In this document: in pieces, positions 16,467 through 24,653 of the stretch
How positions within the stretch are numbered: the first letter of the stretch is position 1
Layout of the letters: each line of letters starts with the position of its first letter
Assembly (NCBI GenBank): GCA_902613915.1
Contig: CACMJB010000005.1
Location: forward strand, 1-64,000
Length of the DNA stretch: 64,000 bases
Source: an uncultured Pelagibacteraceae bacterium
GTDB lineage: Bacteria; Pseudomonadota; Alphaproteobacteria; Pelagibacterales; Pelagibacteraceae
Direction: 5' to 3'
Made by a program: the position numbers and the translations under genes
Notes under the pieces: generated by a model
The model's database searches: none
Seen by the model: the letters and a program-made list of their open reading frames with translations, nothing else
What the model was told of the DNA's origin: nothing

Positions 16467-17269
16467 GAATTTATTGTACAACCATAAAGTATTATAAAAT
16501 TATGGATAAATTGCCAAAATTTATTATACCTTTAGGATTAGGTGATGGAAAATATCCTAGCAATTGGCTTAACGAAAAGTCTGGAATAAATATTTCTAAC
16601 CTTAATGAATATTATGCTGAATTTTCTGGTTTTTACTGGATTTGGAAAAATGAATTGAGTCGTATGAGAGATGATGATTTGATAGGAAATTGTCATAATA
16701 GAGTTTTATGGTTAAATCAATTTCAAACCAAAAAAAAAAAATTTACCTCTGATACATTATTTAATAATCTTTTAAAAAAAGATAATAAACTGTTATCTCA
16801 ATCAGACGTAATTCAAGTACAGCCCATAACATTTGAAAATAAAAATTTATTAAAAGATTTTGAAGAGGTTCATAAGTGTGATGCATTAGAGAAAAGTTTA
16901 GAATTTTTACCAAAAGAATTATCTAAAGAATTTTTAGAACATTTAAAAAAAAAAGAAATTTTTCCACATAACATGTTTATTACGAAGAAAGTTTTTTTTG
17001 TAGATTATTGTAATATAATTTTTCCATGGTTAGAAAAATGTTATGAATATTGTAATAAAAAAAATTTATGTATTGGTTACAATAAGAGGTTGCCTGCCTT
17101 TATAGCTGAACGTTTTACGTCATTTTGGTTTTCTAGATTTAATAACCGATCACTCTTATCATATGCAAGATTAGGAAAAATACATTTATCTAACAGTCTT
17201 AATAGCATTTTAAATACAGCAAAAATTCCATGTACCTACTACCAGTTTCCTACGATACATAGATTTTAA
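16463..17269 (+). CDS. DUF4422 polysaccharide biosynthesis protein
   Basis: A 268-residue protein with the DUF4422 core: IPLGLGDGKYPSNWLNEKSG, NISNLNEYYAEFSGFYWIWK and NCHNRVLWL, then a late PHNMFITKK, IIFPWLEKCYEY and AFIAERFTSFWF. DUF4422 proteins occur in capsule and LPS clusters and are thought to be glycosyltransferase-like. It overlaps the upstream methyltransferase by 4 bases. A second, diverged copy lies just past the tRNA at 17447, so this is a pair of paralogues. Confidence 0.78.
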   Translation: MRIYCTTIKYYKIMDKLPKFIIPLGLGDGKYPSNWLNEKSGINISNLNEYYAEFSGFYWIWKNELSRMRDDDLIGNCHNRVLWLNQFQTKKKKFTSDTLFNNLLKKDNKLLSQSDVIQVQPITFENKNLLKDFEEVHKCDALEKSLEFLPKELSKEFLEHLKKKEIFPHNMFITKKVFFVDYCNIIFPWLEKCYEYCNKKNLCIGYNKRLPAFIAERFTSFWFSRFNNRSLLSYARLGKIHLSNSLNSILNTAKIPCTYYQFPTIHRF

Positions 17270-17330
17270 ATGTAAATTGATTTATTATCTTGTCAGGTAT
17301 TAAAATCTTGACTAAATATAATTATATTTT

Positions 17331-17407
17331 GGCGAGGTAGCTCAGTTGGTTAGAGCACAGGACTCATAAGCCTGGGGTCGGCGGTTCGAATCCGCCCCTC
17401 GCTACCA
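17331..17407 (+). tRNA. tRNA-Met (anticodon CAT, elongator type)
   Basis: A 77-base cloverleaf with the CCA encoded. The acceptor arm is GGCGAGG with CCTCGCT (first pair G-U), the D arm is GCTC/GAGC, the anticodon loop is CTCATAA, and the T arm is GGCGG-TTCGAAT-CCGCC. The sequence matches elongator tRNA-Met of alphaproteobacteria; a tRNA-fMet would have an unpaired first position and three G-C pairs in the anticodon stem. The anticodon stem has one odd A31-G39 mismatch. It stands between two DUF4422 genes. Confidence 0.93.
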
Positions 17408-17446
17408 TTTAAGCAGGACCAAAATAAAAACTTTTATATAAAATAT

Positions 17447-18262
17447 ATGTCAATAGCTATTTTTTGTATAACACTCAAACCAGAAAATGAAAAATTTATT
17501 AAAGATCTATCTTATATTCCGGTAGGTCTTGGAGATAAAAAATTTTCAAAAAATTTTTTTACAGATAAGTCAGGTACAAATATCTCAAATAAAAATCCTT
17601 TTTATGGTGAATATACTTTTCATTATTGGTTATGGAAAAACTATTTAGATAAAATTGATCATGAATGGGTAGGTTTCTGTCAGTACAGAAAATTTTTTGT
17701 TAAAAAAGATTTGTTTGATGAAAGCATTCCACCCTTTACAAAACTCAAAGAGAATGTGATAACGAAAGTTGATAGCAATATCGAAAAATATGATTGTATT
17801 TTAGGTAAAAAATATTCTCTGGAAAATTACAAATTATCTAAGATTGTCAAACATCATTTAATTCATTTTTTGTTAAATCCCCAAAAATTGTTTTTTAAAA
17901 ACAAAAGATCTATAAAATTTCATTTTGATATTTTTCACGGTAAAGGAAACTTAGATTCTGCAATTGATTTACTTGATATAAAGGAAAAAGAGAGCTTTAG
18001 AGAATATGTAAATAATCATTCTCACTTTAATCCACATAATATGTTTATATGTAAAAAAAAATTTTTAAAAAGTTATTATGAGGTTGTATTTCCGTGGCTT
18101 TTTAGCTGTGAAAAATTATTTAAATTTGATGAGCTTGAGGGATTTGGAAAAAAAAGAATATTTGGTTTTCTAGCAGAAAGATTTTTATCTTATTGGTTTA
18201 ATAAAAATTGTTCTGTAATAGAATTCCCGATTATTCATAAAGATCTCTCACTTTATAAGTAA
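17447..18262 (+). CDS. DUF4422 polysaccharide biosynthesis protein, second copy
   Basis: A 271-residue paralogue of the protein at 16463. It shares PVGLGDKKFSKNFFTDKSG, NISNKNPFYGEYTFHYWLWK, GFCQYRKFF (which keeps the family's CQYRK where the first copy has NCHNR), PHNMFICKK, VVFPWLFSCEK and GFLAERFLSYWF. It is probably glycosyltransferase-like and involved in capsule or LPS. It converges with rmlC, overlapping its 3' end by 10 bases. Confidence 0.8.
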   Translation: MSIAIFCITLKPENEKFIKDLSYIPVGLGDKKFSKNFFTDKSGTNISNKNPFYGEYTFHYWLWKNYLDKIDHEWVGFCQYRKFFVKKDLFDESIPPFTKLKENVITKVDSNIEKYDCILGKKYSLENYKLSKIVKHHLIHFLLNPQKLFFKNKRSIKFHFDIFHGKGNLDSAIDLLDIKEKESFREYVNNHSHFNPHNMFICKKKFLKSYYEVVFPWLFSCEKLFKFDELEGFGKKRIFGFLAERFLSYWFNKNCSVIEFPIIHKDLSLYK

Positions 18263-18789
18263 CCATAAGTATTACAAAAATTATCAAAACTTGGCAGATC
18301 TTTATCTTTTTTTGAAAGTATTTTTTTTCTATTTGGCCATTTTATTTTTAGTTTTCTATCTAAAACATTTATTCCACTTTCGTATTCAGGTTTATAGTAA
18401 TTACTTAGTTTATAGTAGACTATGTTTAATTTATCGTAACTATAATAGGCATGACCAAATCCCTCAGGAATATAAAGGCTAAGACAATTTTTTTCAGATA
18501 AAATAATCTTAAAAGTTTTTCCAAACGTTTTAGAATTTTTTCTTAAGTCAATTACACAATCTAAAATTTTACCTTTTAACACATTTACATATTTTGCTTG
18601 TTGAAACTTATATTGAAAATGAAACCCCCTAAGCGCATTAGATTTGGAACTAGTGCAATATTCAAAAATAAATTTATTATGGCCTAAGATTTTTTTATTA
18701 TAAGTTTCTCTTAAACTACCCCTTTTATCGACATTATTTTTTTGTTTTATAATTAATAAATCTTTTATTTTTGTTTTAAAAATTTTCAT
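18253..18789 (-). CDS. rmlC: dTDP-4-dehydrorhamnose 3,5-epimerase
   Basis: A 178-residue cupin, the usual length for RmlC. It shows DKRGSLRETYN, the active-site His in ALRGFHFQ, AKYVNVLKGKILDCVIDLRK and IPEGFGHAYYSY. It epimerises C3 and C5 of dTDP-4-keto-6-deoxyglucose on the way to dTDP-L-rhamnose. It is the last gene of the minus-strand rmlB-rmlA-rmlD-rmlC unit and overlaps the reductase gene by 4 bases. Confidence 0.9.
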   Translation of the reverse strand: MKIFKTKIKDLLIIKQKNNVDKRGSLRETYNKKILGHNKFIFEYCTSSKSNALRGFHFQYKFQQAKYVNVLKGKILDCVIDLRKNSKTFGKTFKIILSEKNCLSLYIPEGFGHAYYSYDKLNIVYYKLSNYYKPEYESGINVLDRKLKIKWPNRKKILSKKDKDLPSFDNFCNTYGYL

Positions 18790-19487
18790 ACTGGAATTAT
18801 TTTTTTTAATTTATCTAAATTCATATTCATTTTTAAAGGAAGTTGTCCTTTAGATTTAATTCCTTTAACTTCTTTATTATTTTGTTTTACAAAATTGTAA
18901 ATTGATTGACTTTTACCACCAACGTTGATTATACCTTTTTTATTTATAAGATTTACAAAAATCTTCGCGAATTCATCATGAAAAATAAAGTTTGATTTTA
19001 CATTATCAAAAGCAAATTTGTGAATAAATGGCTTTTCAGTCATACAAGCTCTTATAATTAAAGAATTCTTATACATCTTTACTGAAGCCTCGGCACCTAG
19101 TTTTGACCACCCATAGTTATTCCAAGGTAAGATCGGATCAGTTTCCTTATACCCTCCTTTTTTTCCAGGATATACATAGCTTGTTGAGAAAAAAATAATT
19201 TTAATATTTTTTTTTGAGCAAATTTTTACTAAATTTGCAGTTCCGATAATATTTACATCAATGCTTTTAGCAATATTTTTATCATGTAATGACATAGGTC
19301 TAGATAATGCAGCCAAATGCAAAAGACAGTCTGGTTTATATTTGTTTAAATTATTTTCAATTGATTTTACTGATAGGATATTTAATTCTTTTTTATTTTT
19401 ATAAATAAATTTATATTTTGATCTAATTTTTTTTAGTTCTTTTGCAAACCTTCCGCTGCCACCTGTCACAAGAATTTTATTTATCAT
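18786..19487 (-). CDS. dTDP-4-dehydrorhamnose reductase-like NAD(P) sugar reductase
   Basis: A 233-residue extended SDR with the Rossmann motif ILVTGGSGRFAKEL, LLHLAALSRP and the catalytic YGWSK (Y-x-x-x-K). It is shorter than canonical RmlD (about 290 residues) and lacks part of the C-terminal substrate domain, but it fills the RmlD slot between rmlA and rmlC. The likely job is the last reduction to dTDP-L-rhamnose. A reductase giving another 6-deoxyhexose is an alternative. Confidence 0.75.
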   Translation of the reverse strand: MINKILVTGGSGRFAKELKKIRSKYKFIYKNKKELNILSVKSIENNLNKYKPDCLLHLAALSRPMSLHDKNIAKSIDVNIIGTANLVKICSKKNIKIIFFSTSYVYPGKKGGYKETDPILPWNNYGWSKLGAEASVKMYKNSLIIRACMTEKPFIHKFAFDNVKSNFIFHDEFAKIFVNLINKKGIINVGGKSQSIYNFVKQNNKEVKGIKSKGQLPLKMNMNLDKLKKIIPV

Positions 19488-19491
19488 TTTT

Positions 19492-20358
19492 TTAAATTAA
19501 ATCTCTAAGATAATTTGAATAAATGCAATTTCCATAAAAGTTTATTGCATCTTTAACATTTTTTTTATTGATCCATTTATAATTTAAAGCAATTTCTTCC
19601 AGACAAGCAATTTTTAATCCTTGTCTATTTTCTAATGATGAAACAAATGAAGAAGTATTATAGAAGTCATCAATAGAGCCAGTATCAAGCCATGCACCAC
19701 CTCTTCCAAGAAGCTCAGCATTTAATTTGTTTTTTTTATTGTATTTATTCAATATTTCAACAATTTCTAATTCCTTCCTATTAGAAGGTTTAAGCGATTT
19801 AGCGAATTCAATTACTTTATTATCAAAAAAATAAAGACCTGTTATTGCTAAATTTGATTTTGGATTTTTTGGTTTTTCAATTATAGAATTAACTTTATTT
19901 TTTTTTCCAATTGTTGCTACACCATAAAGCTCAGGTTTTTTTACCGGATGTAAAAAAATTGTACAACCAGATTTTAGTTTAATACATTTTTTTAACTTAT
20001 TTGTTAAGCTTTGCCCGTAAAAGAAATTATCTCCTAAAATTAAAGCTACATTCTCTTTTTTTATAAATTGTTCACCCAAAATAAATGCATCTGGCAAGCC
20101 TCTTGGATAATTCTGCTCAAGATAAGTAATTTTTATTCCAAACCTTTGACCGTTTCCAAGTATTTTATTAAATTGATTTAATTGTCCTTTATTTACAATG
20201 ATAAGAACGTTTTTAATCCCTGCTAACATTAAAACTGATAGAGGGTAATAGATTAACGGTTTATCATAAATTGGTAACAACTGTTTGTTAACAGCTTTTG
20301 TTAAAGGGCTCATCCTTGTCCCATGGCCTCCTGCTAATATTATTCCTTTTTTTATCAT
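19492..20358 (-). CDS. rmlA: Glucose-1-phosphate thymidylyltransferase
   Basis: A 288-residue nucleotidyltransferase with the signature GGHGTRMSPLTKAVNKQLLP, YDKPLIYYPLSVLMLAGI, YLEQNYPRGLPDAFILGE, LGDNFFYG (metal Asp), IIEKPKNPKSNLAITGLYFF and GGAWLDTGSID. It makes dTDP-glucose from dTTP and glucose-1-phosphate, the entry to dTDP-rhamnose. It overlaps rmlB by 4 bases and is followed 4 bases later by the reductase. Confidence 0.95.
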   Translation of the reverse strand: MIKKGIILAGGHGTRMSPLTKAVNKQLLPIYDKPLIYYPLSVLMLAGIKNVLIIVNKGQLNQFNKILGNGQRFGIKITYLEQNYPRGLPDAFILGEQFIKKENVALILGDNFFYGQSLTNKLKKCIKLKSGCTIFLHPVKKPELYGVATIGKKNKVNSIIEKPKNPKSNLAITGLYFFDNKVIEFAKSLKPSNRKELEIVEILNKYNKKNKLNAELLGRGGAWLDTGSIDDFYNTSSFVSSLENRQGLKIACLEEIALNYKWINKKNVKDAINFYGNCIYSNYLRDLI

Positions 20359-21368
20359 TTTGAACCCAATCTTTTTACAAATAATTTTTTTGAAATATTA
20401 GAAAAAAATTCTGAGTTTTTTAAATACCATTCAACTGTCTTAGATATACCATCGTCAAATTTAGTTTTAATTTTCCATTTAAGTTTTCTTTTAATTTTAT
20501 TACTGTTTAAAGCATACCTAAAATCATGTCCTGGTCTATCTTTTACAAATTTTATTCTAACATTTCTTCCAACTTTAAATTTTCTTTTTTCAAAATTATT
20601 TAAAATTTTTTTTACAATGTAAATATTATTACAATTAAAGCCTGAACCTATATTATATTTTTCTCCAGATTTACCTTTATAAAATAATTTTAATAGTCCT
20701 TCACAGTGATCATCTACAAAGATCCATTCCCTCGAATTTCTGCCATTGGCATAAATAGGCAAAGGTTTATTGTTTAAAATATTATAAATCATTTTTGGAA
20801 TTAATTTTTCTGGAAATTGTCTAGGTCCGTAATTATTTGAACAATTCGAAATTACAGCATTAATCTTATGAGTTCTTACATAAGAATATACCAGATGATC
20901 GGAAGAGGCTTTTGTTGCAGAGTATGGGGAACTAGGTATGTAGGGATAATTTTCATCAGATCTTTTACCAATTGGTATGTCTCCATAAACTTCATCTGTA
21001 GAAACATGTATCAGTTTTATTTTTTTTTTATATTTTTTAATTGCTTCTAAGAGATTGTAAACACCAAGAACGTTATTTTTAATAAAATTATATGAGCTAT
21101 CTATTGATCTATCCACATGAGTATCTGCCGCCAGGTTAAATATTCCATCTGGTTTAAATTTCAATAAAATTTTCAATATTTTCTTTTTTTCATTTATATC
21201 AGCTTTGACAAATGAATAATTTTTACTTTTTAAATTTCTTAAATTATATTTTTGCGCTGCATAAGATAAATTATCAATATTTAAAACCTTAAATCCTCTT
21301 TTTATCAATAATTTTATTAAATTACTTCCTATAAAGCCATAACCACCAGTAACAATAAATCTTTTCAT
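20355..21368 (-). CDS. rmlB: dTDP-glucose 4,6-dehydratase
   Basis: A 337-residue extended SDR: TGGYGFIGSNLIKLL, NIDNLSYA, NLAADTHVDRSID, STDEVYGDI, the catalytic YSATKAS, NCSNNYGPRQFPEKLIP and REWIFVDDHCEGL. These are diagnostic of RmlB, which forms dTDP-4-keto-6-deoxyglucose. It is the first gene of the minus-strand rml unit and is divergent from the glycosyltransferase at 21430; the 61-base gap must hold both promoters. Confidence 0.95.
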   Translation of the reverse strand: MKRFIVTGGYGFIGSNLIKLLIKRGFKVLNIDNLSYAAQKYNLRNLKSKNYSFVKADINEKKKILKILLKFKPDGIFNLAADTHVDRSIDSSYNFIKNNVLGVYNLLEAIKKYKKKIKLIHVSTDEVYGDIPIGKRSDENYPYIPSSPYSATKASSDHLVYSYVRTHKINAVISNCSNNYGPRQFPEKLIPKMIYNILNNKPLPIYANGRNSREWIFVDDHCEGLLKLFYKGKSGEKYNIGSGFNCNNIYIVKKILNNFEKRKFKVGRNVRIKFVKDRPGHDFRYALNSNKIKRKLKWKIKTKFDDGISKTVEWYLKNSEFFSNISKKLFVKRLGSK

Positions 21369-21429
21369 TTTAACTTTTTTATATTATTTATGGAATTAAG
21401 TATACTTTCTAAGAAATTAAGGCATTTTT

Positions 21430-22293
21430 TTGATAAAAATTACAAAAGAAAATTTAACGATTGTTATAGTTACTTTAAAAAGTGAGGAAGTAATACATCA
21501 ATGCCTCCAATCAATACCATCTGATATAAAAAAAATAATTATTGAAAACTCTGCAAATCAGAATTTCACTAATGAATTAGAGAAAAAATATAAAAATATT
21601 GAAACTCATCTCACCAACGAGAATTTAGGAATGGGAAAGGCTAATAATATTGGAATTGGTAAATCAAAAACTAACTATGTAATGATTCTTAATCCAGACA
21701 CTGTGCTTAGAAAAGATACCTTAGATACAATATTTAAAATTTCAAGTAATCTTGATTTTGCAATATTAAGTCCAATTTGTGATGATAATAACTTTCCAAA
21801 TTATAAAATTTTTTCAAAACAACTTGAAACAAATAATATTAATTTAATTGAGGTAGATAGGGTTGACGGTTACGCGATGATATTTGATAAATCAAAATTT
21901 GAAAGTTTTTTTGATGAAAAATTTTTTATGTATTTGGAAAACGATGACTTGTGTTTAAGGTTAAAAAAAAAGGGTGAAAAAATATTGGTTTATAAAAAAT
22001 CCGTTATTACACATTTGGGATATCAAGCAGTAAATCAAAAGTACATTAATGAATTAGAGTCATCGAGAAATTGGCATTGGAATTGGTCAAAATTTTATTT
22101 TAGAAAAAAACACTACGGTTTTATTTTTGCTTTTATTTCAGGACTTCCGTCCTTTCTCAAATCCTGTTTAAAATGTTTGTTTTTTTATTTTATTGGTAAA
22201 AAGCTTGAATATAAAAAATATAAAAATAGAGCTGCTGGATTTTTCAACTCGATGCTGAATAAGCCATCTTGGTATAGACCAACATTTGATTGA
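21430..22293 (+). CDS. Family 2 glycosyltransferase (rhamnosyltransferase-like)
   Basis: A 287-residue GT-A enzyme. It starts at a TTG codon, since no ATG lies near and the family's first strand (LTIVIVTLKSEE) follows directly. The DXD-like site is in MILNPDTVLRKD, with NENLGMGKANNIGIG before it and GYAMIFDKSKFESFFDEKFF, MYLENDDLCLRLKKKGEK after it, as in WbbL-type rhamnosyltransferases. A hydrophobic patch near residue 230 may bind the membrane. Being next to the dTDP-rhamnose genes suggests it uses that donor. Confidence 0.8.
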   Translation: MIKITKENLTIVIVTLKSEEVIHQCLQSIPSDIKKIIIENSANQNFTNELEKKYKNIETHLTNENLGMGKANNIGIGKSKTNYVMILNPDTVLRKDTLDTIFKISSNLDFAILSPICDDNNFPNYKIFSKQLETNNINLIEVDRVDGYAMIFDKSKFESFFDEKFFMYLENDDLCLRLKKKGEKILVYKKSVITHLGYQAVNQKYINELESSRNWHWNWSKFYFRKKHYGFIFAFISGLPSFLKSCLKCLFFYFIGKKLEYKKYKNRAAGFFNSMLNKPSWYRPTFD

Positions 22294-22324
22294 AAAAAAA
22301 TTAAGTAAAGTTATAAATAAAATT

Positions 22325-23206
22325 ATGGCAAAAAACACAATCATTGTCACTGGAGGAGCAGGATTTGTAGGGACGAATTTAATAAATTTTTTATTAAAAA
22401 AAAAAAAATATAAAATAATCAGTATAGATAATTACTCCTCAGGCACAAAAAAAAATCATATTAAACATAAAAGAGTTAATTATATAAAAGGTAAAACTTC
22501 TAATATTGAAAAATTAATTAAAAAACCATCTGAAATAAATACAATTTTTCACTTTGGTGAATTTGCAAGAATATATCAAAGTTTTCTTAAAACAGATGAA
22601 TGTATTGATTCTAACTCAGTTGGATCTAATGCGGTTTTCAATTTTTGTTTGAAATATAATGTTAAACTTATTTATTCTGCTACCTCAGCATCTCTGGGAA
22701 ATAAGGGAGATGACAAAAACCTTTCTCCTTACGCATTTACAAAATCAAAAAATTTAGAATTGTTAGAAAATTTAAAAAAATGGTTTAAATTCAAATATGA
22801 AGTAATTTATTTTTATAATGTTTATGGGCCCAATCAAATATGTAAAGGTCAAATGTCTACTGTCATTGGAATATTTGAAGACCATTACAAAAGAGGTAAA
22901 CCGTTACCTGTTGTAAAACCTGGTACGCAAACAAGAAGATTCACGCATATAGACGATACAGTCAAAGTCTGTTATATCGCTTGGAAAAAAAATCTCTGCA
23001 GGCATTATAGTATAGCTAATAAAAAATCCTATACAGTTTTGGAAGTAGCAAAAATGTTTAATTCAAAAATAAAGTTTTTACCAAAGAGGCCGGGTGAGAG
23101 ATATGCTTCAGCTATTATAAACAAAAATTTATCTAATAAAATGTATAAGCACTTTGGAAAAATCAATTTAAAAGATTATATAAAAGAATTCATTAGAAAT
23201 AATTGA
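22325..23206 (+). CDS. NAD-dependent sugar-nucleotide epimerase/dehydratase
   Basis: I choose the ATG at 22325, which gives the family start MAKNTIIVTGGAGFVGTNL; the TTG at 22286 overlaps the previous gene. The 293-residue SDR shows GGAGFVG, SIDNYSSGTKKNH, FHFGEFARI, YSATSASLG, the catalytic YAFTKSK, NVYGPNQ and TRRFTHIDDTV. It resembles UDP-glucose 4-epimerase and related enzymes. FGEFARI replaces the usual LAA-x-x-x-V, so the substrate may differ. It converges on apt with no gap. Confidence 0.78.
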   Translation: MAKNTIIVTGGAGFVGTNLINFLLKKKKYKIISIDNYSSGTKKNHIKHKRVNYIKGKTSNIEKLIKKPSEINTIFHFGEFARIYQSFLKTDECIDSNSVGSNAVFNFCLKYNVKLIYSATSASLGNKGDDKNLSPYAFTKSKNLELLENLKKWFKFKYEVIYFYNVYGPNQICKGQMSTVIGIFEDHYKRGKPLPVVKPGTQTRRFTHIDDTVKVCYIAWKKNLCRHYSIANKKSYTVLEVAKMFNSKIKFLPKRPGERYASAIINKNLSNKMYKHFGKINLKDYIKEFIRNN

Positions 23207-23734
23207 TTAGTGCCCGGGAAATTCTATTAAACTTTCCGTTTTATATCCTTTTTTCTTAAGCAAATCATTTCCAGGAAGATCAAATAAATTAATAACAAAT
23301 ATAAAACCTGCAACTTTACCTCCTGAAATTTCAACTATTTTTGCAGCAGCTTCGGCTGTACCTCCAGTAGCTATAAGATCGTCAATAATTAATATTTTCT
23401 CTCCTTTATCTATCGAGTCTTTATGCACTTCAATTGTTGCAGTGCCATATTCCAATTCGAAATCAACAGAATGAACTTCTGCTGGTAATTTATTTTTTTT
23501 TCTCAAAAGAATAAAAGGTTTTTCTAGTTGATAGGAGACTGTAGAGGCAAAAACAAATCCTCTAGACTCTATTGCAGCAACTTTATCAAAATCAACATTT
23601 TTTGCTAATTCAATAATTTTATCATTGGTGTATTTAAAAGCTTTAGCATCTTTAATAAGAGTAGTAATATCACGAAATAAAATTCCTTTTTTTGGATAGT
23701 CAGGAATTGAGCGAATATGTTTTTTTAAGTCCAT
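23207..23734 (-). CDS. apt: Adenine phosphoribosyltransferase
   Basis: A 175-residue type I phosphoribosyltransferase, standard length. It shows IRSIPDYPKKGILFRDIT, AIESRGFVFAS, LLRKKNKLPAEV and the PRPP loop ILIIDDLIATGGTAEAA. It converts adenine and PRPP to AMP. It is divergent from mtnP, whose product releases adenine, so the two genes together form an adenine salvage route from methylthioadenosine. Confidence 0.95.
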   Translation of the reverse strand: MDLKKHIRSIPDYPKKGILFRDITTLIKDAKAFKYTNDKIIELAKNVDFDKVAAIESRGFVFASTVSYQLEKPFILLRKKNKLPAEVHSVDFELEYGTATIEVHKDSIDKGEKILIIDDLIATGGTAEAAAKIVEISGGKVAGFIFVINLFDLPGNDLLKKKGYKTESLIEFPGH

Positions 23735-23777
23735 TATTTACTTCATGTTCTAACAAAAAAGCATTAATAATTAAATA

Positions 23778-24653
23778 ATGAAAGTTAGAAAGCTCGGGAT
23801 AATTGGTGGTAGTGGTCTTTACAAAATGGAAGGTTTTGAAAAAACTAAATGGAAGAAAATAGATACTCCGTGGGGAAAACCCTCTGATGAAATTTTAATT
23901 GCCAAACTAGGTAAGGAAGAAATTTGTTTTATACCTAGGCACTCAAGAGGACACAAGATCAACCCAACAAACATTAATTTTAGAGCTAATATAGATGCAA
24001 TGAAACAATTGGGAGTAACAGATATAATTTCTGTTTCAGCAGTCGGGTCACTAAAAGAGGATTTAGAGCCAGGAAAATTTGTAATAGTTGATCAATTTAT
24101 AGATAGAACTTTTTCAAGAACAAAAACATTTTTTGATGAGGAAATTGTTGCACATGTTTCAATGGCTAAACCTACAAGCCCTGGTTTAGCTGATTGTTGT
24201 GAAGCTGCATTAAAAAAATTAAATATCAAAAATCAAAAAGATGGAACTTATGTTGTAATGGAAGGACCACAATTTTCAACTTTAGCTGAGTCCAATCTTT
24301 ATAGAACTTGGGGAGCTGATGTTATAGGGATGACTAATATGCCAGAAGCTAAATTAGCTAGAGAAGCAGAAATAAGATACTGCACAGTTGCAATGGTTAC
24401 AGATTATGATTGCTGGCACCCAGATCATGATGAAGTTGACGTAAGCATGGTTATTCAAACATTAATGAATAATGCTTCAAATGCGCAAAATATGATTAAA
24501 GAAGTAATTAAAACTTTTAAAGATTTTTCAGTAGATAATGACCCTGCTAATAATTGTTTAGATGTAGCGATAATCACAGATCCTAAATTAAGAACAAAAA
24601 AAACAATTAAAAAACTAAGTAATATTGCGGGAAGAGCTCTTAATAAGAAGTGA
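23778..24653 (+). CDS. mtnP: S-methyl-5'-thioadenosine phosphorylase
   Basis: A 291-residue PNP-family phosphorylase: GIIGGSGLYKMEGFE, PRHSRGHKINPTNINFRANI, SVSAVGSLKEDLEPG, VVMEGPQFSTLAESNLYR and a D-Y-D-C-W active-site segment. The trimeric PNP/MTAP pattern, with the NFRAN and EGPQFST motifs, favours methylthioadenosine over guanosine. It splits MTA, the by-product of spermidine synthesis, into adenine and methylthioribose-1-phosphate. Its TGA overlaps the mtnA ATG by one base. Confidence 0.92.
   Translation: MKVRKLGIIGGSGLYKMEGFEKTKWKKIDTPWGKPSDEILIAKLGKEEICFIPRHSRGHKINPTNINFRANIDAMKQLGVTDIISVSAVGSLKEDLEPGKFVIVDQFIDRTFSRTKTFFDEEIVAHVSMAKPTSPGLADCCEAALKKLNIKNQKDGTYVVMEGPQFSTLAESNLYRTWGADVIGMTNMPEAKLAREAEIRYCTVAMVTDYDCWHPDHDEVDVSMVIQTLMNNASNAQNMIKEVIKTFKDFSVDNDPANNCLDVAIITDPKLRTKKTIKKLSNIAGRALNKK

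Noticed and set aside
17331-17407. Integration site with a repeated tRNA 3' end
   Set aside because: I found no second copy of the tRNA 3' sequence in the window, and there is no integrase gene.
22286-22324. TTG start for the epimerase at 22325
   Set aside because: It overlaps the glycosyltransferase stop and adds residues before the Rossmann strand. The ATG at 22325 fits the family start.
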